Positions 1 to 5,917 of a stretch of 5,917 bases of DNA are shown here, piece by piece. Under the pieces are notes generated by a model. The model saw nothing but the letters and a program-made list of their open reading frames with translations. It did no database searches and was not told the origin of the DNA. Both the position numbers and the translations under genes were made by a program. The DNA is from an uncultured beta proteobacterium (GTDB lineage: Bacteria > Pseudomonadota > Gammaproteobacteria > Burkholderiales > Rhodocyclaceae). How positions within the stretch are numbered: position 1 is the first letter of the stretch; each line of letters starts with the position of its first letter. The DNA lies in contig CAIZKA010000469.1 of the NCBI GenBank assembly GCA_903933395.1, positions 1 to 5,917 on the forward strand, read 5' to 3'.

Positions 1-561
1 CATGTCGCCGTGCTTGCCCTTGATGATCTGCGAGCCCAGGATGTTCTTGCCCAGCACCTGGGCACGGTAGGTGCCCAGGTTGGTCCAGCCGGTGTCCGGA
101 TCCTGTGTCACCAGAAAGCCGGACGTAACGAAGAAACGCCCACCATCGTCGGGATAGAACCAGGGCGAGGGGAACATCTCTATATCGACGGCATCGCCGG
201 TGATGATGTTCTCCTTCACTTCAGGATTGTCCACAAACTCCGGCTTGACCATGGTCTTGGTGGTCAGCTCCATCCACTTCTTGGCGAGCTGGCTCATCGA
301 TAGCGACGGGTCCTGCTCGAGCGCGATGGCCAGCCGCTTGGTGGTGGTGAAGGCGCTGGTAAATACCGGAATGCTGTAGCCCTTGACGTTCTCGTAGAGC
401 AGGGCCGGCCCCTTCTGCTCCTCGTTGACCTTGGAGACATGGCATAGCTCGAATTTCCAGTCCACCTCGGCCTTGACGCGATGCAACTCGCCGTTGAGAT
501 CGAGGGCGGCGATGTAACTGCGAATATCGTCGATGGGCTTTGCTTTTGGGGGTGCTTTCAT
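1..561 (-). CDS. UbiD-family phenylphosphate carboxylase large subunit (PpcA/PpcB type), 3' end missing
   Basis: I translated this open frame by hand. It starts at the ATG at 561-559 and stays open to base 1, giving 187 residues, about 40% of a usual UbiD protein (near 480-490). GGAG at 567-570 lies 5 bases before the ATG. The UbiD signature is clear: a DGGRFFVTSG stretch (residues 139-148), DPDTGWTNLGTYRAQ (154-168), with N161 and R166 at the positions that hold prenylated FMN and its metal in this family. In anaerobic phenol degraders two UbiD paralogues (alpha and beta) join two small subunits to carboxylate phenylphosphate to 4-hydroxybenzoate with release of phosphate, in the cytoplasm. 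Position 51 bases after ppsB supports that role over a generic UbiD decarboxylase. I cannot tell alpha from beta, and the catalytic C-terminal part is outside the window. Confidence 0.88.
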   Translation of the reverse strand, partial: MKAPPKAKPIDDIRSYIAALDLNGELHRVKAEVDWKFELCHVSKVNEEQKGPALLYENVKGYSIPVFTSAFTTTKRLAIALEQDPSLSMSQLAKKWMELTTKTMVKPEFVDNPEVKENIITGDAVDIEMFPSPWFYPDDGGRFFVTSGFLVTQDPDTGWTNLGTYRAQVLGKNILGSQIIKGKHGDM

Positions 562-612
562 GTTCGCTCCGTAGTAGTACAGGGGGTGTGGTAGAAATTG
601 AAATTCATGCGG

Positions 613-1695
613 CTAGCCGAGTTTCTTGCCCGTCAGCAGGCTGGACAGGATGTAGTCCATCGCCGATGCGCTGCCCGCGGAAACGGGCGTCTGCTGCTTG
701 TTGCTCCATACCGTCTCCGGCCGTGCCTGCAGGATGAAGACGTTGCCGCCGGCCGGAAGGTCCTTGTCGATCGCCCATTCGATGTCCATCGGGCGGCCGT
801 AGTGCTTCTCGATCTTCTTGCCCATCCAGGCCAGTTCGGTGACCTCGTCGTCGATGATCGACTGCACGTTCTGGCGTTCGAAGGGGATCTCGGTGGCGAC
901 GGATTTCTGCGCTTTCAGATCGACCGTGTAGCACATCTCCTTTCTCGAAATAGTGCGCTCCATGATGTCGAGCGCGACCTTGTTGACGACGAAGTGGTCG
1001 GGGGTCACCTCGCCTGAAACCACCGATTCGCCGAAGCCGTAGTTCGAGTCGATGACGATCACCGAGCGGTCGCCATTGGTCGGGTGGATGGTGAACATCA
1101 CGCCGGCGGAAAACGAATTGGCCATCTTCTGGATGCCGACGCTGATCGCCACCTGCTCATGAGGGAAACCCATCTTCATGCGATAGGCAATGGCGCGGCC
1201 CGTGTACAAGCTGGACATGCAGCGCCGCACGTGATGCATGACCTCGTCGATACCGCGTATCCACAGATAGGTATCCTGCTGCCCGGCAAAACTTGCTCCG
1301 GGCAGGTCTTCGGCCGTGGCGCTGGAGCGCACCGCAACCGGGACCGCCGGAACGCCGCTGCGGTTCGACAACTTGCGGTAGGACTCGGCAATCAGGTCCT
1401 CGAGTTCGATGCAGATCGGGCGCGACTCGATCATCTCGCGGATGATGCGGGAGGCATCTTCCAGCTTGTCCATGTCCTCGTGATCCAGCCCGTCCAGCAG
1501 GCGGCTTACTTCCGGCTGGATGCCGGCTTCGCGCATGAACTGCTCGTAGCCGTGCGTCGTCAGGGCGAACCCGGGCGGCACCCTCACCCCTGCATTGATG
1601 AGCTCGCCGAGCGAGGAGCACTTGCCCCCCACCAGGGCGACCGACTCCCTGCTGCACTCCTCGAACCAGCACACTTTCGGCATTGCGCTATTCAT
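613..1695 (-). CDS. ppsB: Phenylphosphate synthase subunit PpsB (ATP-binding, PEP-synthase N-domain-like)
   Basis: A 360-residue cytoplasmic protein matching the N-terminal ATP-grasp (PPDK_N) domain of phosphoenolpyruvate synthase and little else. Visible motifs are LVGGKCSSLGEL (21-32), AVRSSATAEDLPGASFAGQQ (121-140), AGVMFTIHP (197-205), YGFGESVVSGEVTPD (219-233), DIEWAID (304-310) and ILQARPET (321-328). There is no swivelling His domain; that lies in PpsA. With PpsA it converts phenol + ATP + H2O to phenylphosphate + AMP + Pi, the first step of anaerobic phenol breakdown. I chose the ATG at 1695-1693 because GGAGG at 1701-1705 lies 5 bases before it. An in-frame ATG at 1740 would add 15 residues unlike the family but cannot be excluded. 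About 40 kDa is the expected size. It follows ppsA by 63 bases. A lone PEP-synthase fragment is the alternative; the neighbours argue for PpsB. Confidence 0.93.
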   Translation of the reverse strand: MNSAMPKVCWFEECSRESVALVGGKCSSLGELINAGVRVPPGFALTTHGYEQFMREAGIQPEVSRLLDGLDHEDMDKLEDASRIIREMIESRPICIELEDLIAESYRKLSNRSGVPAVPVAVRSSATAEDLPGASFAGQQDTYLWIRGIDEVMHHVRRCMSSLYTGRAIAYRMKMGFPHEQVAISVGIQKMANSFSAGVMFTIHPTNGDRSVIVIDSNYGFGESVVSGEVTPDHFVVNKVALDIMERTISRKEMCYTVDLKAQKSVATEIPFERQNVQSIIDDEVTELAWMGKKIEKHYGRPMDIEWAIDKDLPAGGNVFILQARPETVWSNKQQTPVSAGSASAMDYILSSLLTGKKLG

Positions 1696-1700
1696 CCACG

Positions 1701-1705
1701 CCTCC
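1701..1705 (-). promoter_or_regulatory. Shine-Dalgarno site setting the ppsB start
   Basis: GGAGG on the minus strand, 5 bases before the ATG at 1695. The upstream in-frame ATG at 1740 has only a weaker GAGGG about 9 bases ahead, and the downstream ATG at 1683 is 17 bases away, too far. This site therefore favours the 360-residue form. Confidence 0.75.
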
Positions 1706-1758
1706 GTGCGAATCCCGCCGATTGTCAAAGCGCTGCCCATCGCCGGTAGCCCTCGCCA

Positions 1759-3594
1759 TCAGCGCGTGATCGAAACCACACCCGAGGAACCATCGACCCT
1801 GATCATCATTCCGGTCTTGATGATCTTGGTGCCGTGTCCGGTGCCCACGATTGCCGGCAGGCCATACTCGCGGCAGACGATCGCGGCATGGCTCATCACA
1901 CCGCCGACATCGGTGACGCAGGCCTTGATCTTGGCGAAGGCCGGCGCCCAGGAGGGCGAGGTCGTCGGCGCGACGAGGATTTCGCCGTCCTGCAGATCGC
2001 GGATGTCCATCGCCGTGCGGCAAACGCGTGCCTTGCCCTCGACAATGCCGGGGCTGCCGGCAAAGCCCTTCAGCTCGGTGATGCTGTCGGGATCGCTCAC
2101 TTCCTGCACCGCGGACCAGTCGGCCAGCGACTTGTTGGTGACGCCCCAGAGCACGATGGTGAAGGGCTCCTGGATGACTTCCGGCGCGATGCCGATGGCC
2201 GGCGGCACGCTCCAGGTGCGGAACTTCTCCATCACCCCCTTGCGCCACTCGATTTCCGGCGGCCAGGTGGTCGTGCCGCGCGGCGTGACGCCGGTGGCCC
2301 AGGCCGTGACCACGTCCCACAGCGCCGACTTGATCTCGTCGCGGCGCAGGTACCAGATGTCCTCGATGTCCTTGATCATGCCGTGATCCTTCATGATCGC
2401 CGCGACTTCGCGCATCTTGTTCCAGAACACCGAGTGGAACCAGTGCTCGACGTAGAACAGGTGGTTTTCGACATAGGGGAACACGGTCTTGGCGCAACCT
2501 AGCAGCTCGTCGAACTGCTTCAGATCGGCCTCGTTGGTGATCAGGGCGCGGTACTCGGCGGTGATGCGGTCGCGTTCGGCGCGTACCTGTGCCGTCGGGC
2601 GGTCGATGGTGGCGCCGATCTTGAGCCTGCCGATGTAGGTCTGGATGCCGGACAACGGAACGTCGAGGTTGTCGTTCCAGCTGCGATCGGTGTGGAACCA
2701 GCCGGTGCCATCCGAAATGTTGAACCACGGGTAACGCGCCTTCTCGAAGGCGGCCAGCCATTCCGCGCCCTTCGGCAGCTTGCCGACATTGGCCTTGACG
2801 GTGGCCCAGTCCCGATTGGCCGTCACGGCCTGGTCGACGCCGAGCGCAATCGCGCTCTTGGCCAGCTCCTTGAGCTCGTCGTCGGGGCGGTACATGATCA
2901 CGTCGATCCCAGAGATCATCTGCGTGATGCGCTGCAGCGGGATGCTGGGGAACAGCTTCTGCGTGAAGTCCATGAAGAAGACATACGCCGCATAGCCGAG
3001 GTTGAGGAATTCGAAGTGATACTGCCAGCACTTGATGCCGAGATTGATCAGGTCATCGTAGTTCTTGATCAGGTGGTAGCCCTTGGATTCGCCCAGTGCA
3101 TCCATCACCACCGAGATATCCTCGAGATCCGGCAGGGGCGAGATCTGCAGGTCTTCGAGTTCCTTGATGGTGGCCTCCATCTTGACTTTCCACTTCGCCT
3201 CCAGCGCGTCCCAGTTCTTGTAGTAGAAGCCGGCGCGTTCCATGAAGTTCGGCACGCGGCTACCGATTTCGGCACCGTCCTTGACCGGCACCGGCGAGAT
3301 GTAGACATAGCCGTTGATGATGCGGTGGTCGACGCCGCGCACCGGCGGCACCTGGAAGATTCGGTTGTTGAACTGCGACAGAGCGAGGAACCACGCCTCG
3401 TCCCAGATCGTGTCGAAGGGGTAGAGCGGTTCTGGGTAGTGCAATCCGTCGTAGAACCAGAACGTCTCCTTTTCGTACTGGTTGCGCACCGGATCGTCCG
3501 TGACGAACTGGTATTGGTACGGGTACATCCTCTCCCAGCCTTCGGTGCCGGGAATCGTCTTGGCCTTTACATCGTGCGGAATCGGAAACTTCAT
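1759..3594 (-). CDS. ppsA: Phenylphosphate synthase subunit PpsA (phospho-histidine, phenol-phosphorylating subunit)
   Basis: A 611-residue (about 70 kDa) soluble protein. The first ~500 residues show no common domain I can name and match the PpsA-specific region presumed to bind phenol. Residues ~508-611 are a PEP-utilising swivel domain: KGFAGSPGIVEGKARV (509-524), then TDVGGVMSHAAIVCREYG (561-578) and a terminal RVDGSSGVV. The histidine in GGVMSHAA is residue 569 when counted from my start, the number reported for the transiently phosphorylated His of Thauera aromatica PpsA. That supports both the identity and the start. PpsB charges this His from ATP and PpsA passes the phosphate to phenol. 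The ATG at 3594-3592 has AAGGAGA (3601-3607) six bases upstream; the frame stays open to an ATG at 3789, but that form would cover the promoter. It is first in the operon, with ppsB 63 bases downstream and a sigma-54 promoter upstream. Confidence 0.95.
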   Translation of the reverse strand: MKFPIPHDVKAKTIPGTEGWERMYPYQYQFVTDDPVRNQYEKETFWFYDGLHYPEPLYPFDTIWDEAWFLALSQFNNRIFQVPPVRGVDHRIINGYVYISPVPVKDGAEIGSRVPNFMERAGFYYKNWDALEAKWKVKMEATIKELEDLQISPLPDLEDISVVMDALGESKGYHLIKNYDDLINLGIKCWQYHFEFLNLGYAAYVFFMDFTQKLFPSIPLQRITQMISGIDVIMYRPDDELKELAKSAIALGVDQAVTANRDWATVKANVGKLPKGAEWLAAFEKARYPWFNISDGTGWFHTDRSWNDNLDVPLSGIQTYIGRLKIGATIDRPTAQVRAERDRITAEYRALITNEADLKQFDELLGCAKTVFPYVENHLFYVEHWFHSVFWNKMREVAAIMKDHGMIKDIEDIWYLRRDEIKSALWDVVTAWATGVTPRGTTTWPPEIEWRKGVMEKFRTWSVPPAIGIAPEVIQEPFTIVLWGVTNKSLADWSAVQEVSDPDSITELKGFAGSPGIVEGKARVCRTAMDIRDLQDGEILVAPTTSPSWAPAFAKIKACVTDVGGVMSHAAIVCREYGLPAIVGTGHGTKIIKTGMMIRVDGSSGVVSITR

Positions 3595-3669
3595 CGAATG
3601 TCTCCTTCTGTAATTATTTTGAGTATCGGAAAATCGGTCCCGGTCATGCGCCTGGAGTGACACAGCTAA

Positions 3670-3685
3670 TGCAAGCCGCGGGCCA
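3670..3685 (-). promoter_or_regulatory. Sigma-54 (-24/-12) promoter of ppsA
   Basis: Read on the minus strand the site is TGGCCCGCGGCTTGCA. Against the consensus TGGCACG-N4-TTGCW it has one mismatch (C for A), and the invariant GG and GC keep their 10-base spacing. The predicted transcription start is near 3659, giving a leader of about 65 bases to the ppsA ATG. The divergent gene encodes a sigma-54-dependent activator, so promoter and activator fit each other. The identification is by consensus match only. Confidence 0.85.
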
Positions 3686-3693
3686 CATGTCTT

Positions 3694-3706
3694 TTGCGCA
3701 ACGCAA
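3694..3706. repeat. Small palindrome TTGCG-N3-CGCAA
   Basis: A perfect 5-base inverted repeat with a 3-base centre, about 35-47 bases upstream of the predicted ppsA transcription start and just outside the -24 element. It could be an operator for a second protein, or chance. It does not match an FNR, IHF or XylR-type site. Confidence 0.35.
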
Positions 3707-3790
3707 TATTCCGAACCGTTGCCGGTAGCCCGATCCGATCCAAGGTGCGCGGCAATGCTGCGAATCGGCGGTACGGCGGTGTGCAGCAAA

Positions 3791-3811
3791 CCGGACCGGC
3801 GAAGCGTCCGG
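3791..3811. repeat. GC-rich inverted repeat 1
   Basis: CCGGAC (3791-3796) pairs perfectly with GTCCGG (3806-3811) around a 9-base loop. No T-run follows on either strand, so it is not a typical intrinsic terminator. It is the first of two similar hairpins ten bases apart, between the activator site and the sigma-54 promoter. Confidence 0.6.
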
Positions 3812-3821
3812 ATCAGGCATC

Positions 3822-3841
3822 CCGGGCGGCAGGCAGCCCGG
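3822..3841. repeat. GC-rich inverted repeat 2
   Basis: CCGGGC (3822-3827) pairs perfectly with GCCCGG (3836-3841) around an 8-base loop. Its arms differ from those of the previous hairpin (CCGGAC) at one position. The pair resembles a small REP-like or paired-hairpin element. Whether it recurs in the genome cannot be seen here. Confidence 0.6.
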
Positions 3842-3889
3842 TCGACTGTTGTTCATTTGGTGAAATCGGGGGCTGTGCTTCGCCGCGAA

Positions 3890-3905
3890 ATGATCTTTCG
3901 ATCAC
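3890..3905. promoter_or_regulatory. Candidate upstream activator site for the XylR/DmpR-type regulator
   Basis: The core TGATC (3891-3895) and GATCA (3900-3904) form a perfect inverted repeat over a 4-base centre. It aligns with the XylR/DmpR-family operator pattern TTGANCAATTGNTCAA: both TGANC and GNTCA half-sites are kept with exact spacing, while the centre and outer bases differ. It lies about 240 bases upstream of the predicted ppsA start, far but workable for an enhancer-type activator. It also lies about 125 bases before the regulator gene, so self-regulation is possible. Confidence 0.6.
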
Positions 3906-3945
3906 ATTCCGGGAAGTGGCGCGGCAAGAGGGCAAAAGGGATTGT

Positions 3946-3959
3946 TTGACTTCGATCAG
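3946..3959. promoter_or_regulatory. FNR/CRP-family-like box upstream of the regulator gene
   Basis: TTGAC-TTCG-ATCAG matches the FNR consensus TTGAT-N4-ATCAA at 8 of 10 bases with correct spacing. About 27 bases downstream, CATAAG (3980-3985) keeps the central ATAA of a -10 hexamer, placing the box near -39 to -41, close to the class II activation position. FNR-type proteins such as AcpR control anaerobic aromatic breakdown in Azoarcus. The alternative is a degenerate second activator site: the same bases contain TGA-N6-TCA, two bases shorter than in the better palindrome. Confidence 0.45.
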
Positions 3960-3995
3960 AACAAGCGTCACGATCACGGCATAAGCAGCGGGATC

Positions 3996-4001
3996 GAGGA
4001 G
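3996..4001 (+). promoter_or_regulatory. Ribosome binding site GAGGAG, spaced for the mini-ORF rather than the regulator
   Basis: GAGGAG lies 6 bases before the ATG at 4008 and 20 bases before the regulator ATG at 4022. Only a weak GAGAG (4010-4014) precedes the regulator start. Ribosomes would therefore load first at the mini-ORF. Confidence 0.65.
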
Positions 4002-4007
4002 TAGAAA

Positions 4008-4021
4008 ATGAGAGTGCGGCA

Positions 4022-4025
<4 letters not shown>
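4008..4025 (+). CDS. Five-residue leader mini-ORF overlapping the regulator start
   Basis: ATG AGA GTG CGG CAA TGA encodes MRVRQ. Its stop (4023-4025) overlaps the regulator start (4022-4024) as ATGA, the classic layout for translational coupling. It has the strongest ribosome binding site in the area. A peptide of this size need not work as a protein; the act of translating it may set how much regulator is made. It could also be chance, with the regulator start simply weak. Confidence 0.4.
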
Positions 4026-5769
<1,744 letters not shown>

Positions 5770-5773
<4 letters not shown>

Positions 5774-5917
5774 TCCTGCCGCAGCCGGTAGCCGACTATC
5801 TCGCGGGCCACCATGTCATGACCCTTGCCACGCAGAGCGAAGCAGGCCCCTGGGCGGCCGCCGTGTTCTACGCCAGCGACGGCTGCTCGCTGATTTTCCT
5901 GTCGGCGCCCACCAGCC
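5770..5917 (+). CDS. Pyridoxamine 5'-phosphate oxidase-like flavin split-barrel protein, 3' end missing
   Basis: Frame open to the right edge; 49 complete codons are visible. The translation begins (M)ILPQPVADYLAGHHVMTLAT, then GPWAAAVFYASDGCSLIFLS, the N-terminal strands of PNPOx-like FMN-binding proteins (YhbP-type, usually about 150 residues). I chose the GTG at 5770, which overlaps the regulator stop as GTGA; a TTG at 5764 is the alternative, and neither has a clear ribosome binding site, so translation is probably coupled to the regulator. The substrate is unknown: the family includes oxidases, flavin reductases and cofactor-binding proteins of no known reaction. Co-transcription with the regulator suggests a housekeeping passenger or a redox or stress role, but this is inference. 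Confidence 0.8.

Larger units (their letters stand above)
3595..4007. other. Divergent ppsA/regulator control region
   Basis: Non-coding region between two divergently transcribed genes. From left to right it holds the ppsA ribosome binding site (3601-3607), an AT-rich leader (about 3611-3634), a sigma-54 promoter (3670-3685), a small palindrome (3694-3706), two GC-rich hairpins (3791-3841), an activator palindrome (3890-3905), an FNR-like box (3946-3959) and the mini-ORF ribosome binding site (3996-4001). Short open frames on both strands across it show no family motif, and their starts are poorly placed, so I call no protein here. I saw no convincing IHF site, although sigma-54 promoters with distant activator sites often need one. 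Confidence 0.85.

Noticed and set aside
1696..1740. Longer PpsB starting at 1740
   Set aside because: The ATG at 1695 has a much better ribosome binding site (GGAGG, 5 bases), and the extra 15 residues match no family feature.
1688..3031. 447-residue minus-strand open frame
   Set aside because: It lies in another frame of ppsA, is rich in Arg, His and Gly as expected of a GC-rich shadow frame, and shows no motif.
2692..3660. 322-residue plus-strand open frame antisense to ppsA
   Set aside because: It is a mirror frame of a GC-rich gene with low-complexity Val/Asp/His composition and no recognisable domain.
3595..3789. 65-residue N-terminal extension of PpsA from an upstream ATG at 3789
   Set aside because: It would cover the sigma-54 promoter and leader. 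The ATG at 3594 has a strong ribosome binding site and places the catalytic His at 569, as reported for the family.
3852..3866. TTCA-N5-TGAA and ATTT-N4-AAAT overlapping short palindromes
   Set aside because: Only four-base arms, expected by chance in a region this long, and no match to a known operator.
3917..3933. Possible plus-strand sigma-54 promoter (TGGCGCGGCAAGAGGGC)
   Set aside because: The TGGC half is present, but the -12 GC is not at the required 10-base spacing and TTGC is missing.
3946..3974. TTGACT as a sigma-70 -35 box for the regulator
   Set aside because: No acceptable -10 hexamer lies 16-18 bases downstream (CACGAT at best). The bases fit an FNR-like box better.

Overview
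The window carries the control region and first genes of an anaerobic phenol-degradation cluster, probably from a denitrifying or otherwise facultatively anaerobic betaproteobacterium of the Thauera/Aromatoleum/Azoarcus type. This rests on high GC content and on gene content: phenylphosphate synthase PpsA and PpsB, then a UbiD-family carboxylase subunit, with a divergent phenol-sensing sigma-54 activator. The genus cannot be fixed by eye.

Minus strand, from right to left: ppsA (3594-1759), ppsB (1695-613) and the first 187 codons of a phenylphosphate carboxylase large subunit (561 to beyond base 1). All three run the same way with gaps of 63 and 51 bases and good Shine-Dalgarno sequences, so they look like one operon. 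PpsB binds and splits ATP, PpsA carries phosphate on His569 and passes it to phenol, and the carboxylase turns phenylphosphate plus CO2 into 4-hydroxybenzoate. No ppsC (the CBS-domain third subunit known from Thauera) lies between ppsB and the carboxylase gene.

The 427-base divergent region (3595-4021) is rich in signals. There is a near-consensus -24/-12 sigma-54 promoter facing ppsA and a TGATC-N4-GATCA palindrome with the spacing of XylR/DmpR-type activator sites. Two tandem GC-rich hairpins and a smaller palindrome lie between these two. An FNR-like box lies just upstream of the regulator. A six-codon mini-ORF (five residues plus stop) with the best ribosome binding site overlaps the regulator start codon.

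Plus strand: a full-length 583-residue XylR/DmpR/MopR-family activator (4022-5773) has its predicted phenol-contact and zinc-binding residues intact. Overlapping its stop codon by four bases is the start of a pyridoxamine-phosphate-oxidase-like (flavin split-barrel) protein that runs off the right edge.

Proposed logic, partly inference: phenol binds the activator, which acts from its upstream site on the sigma-54 promoter to switch on ppsAB and the carboxylase. The FNR-like box could limit this to oxygen-poor conditions by controlling how much activator is made.
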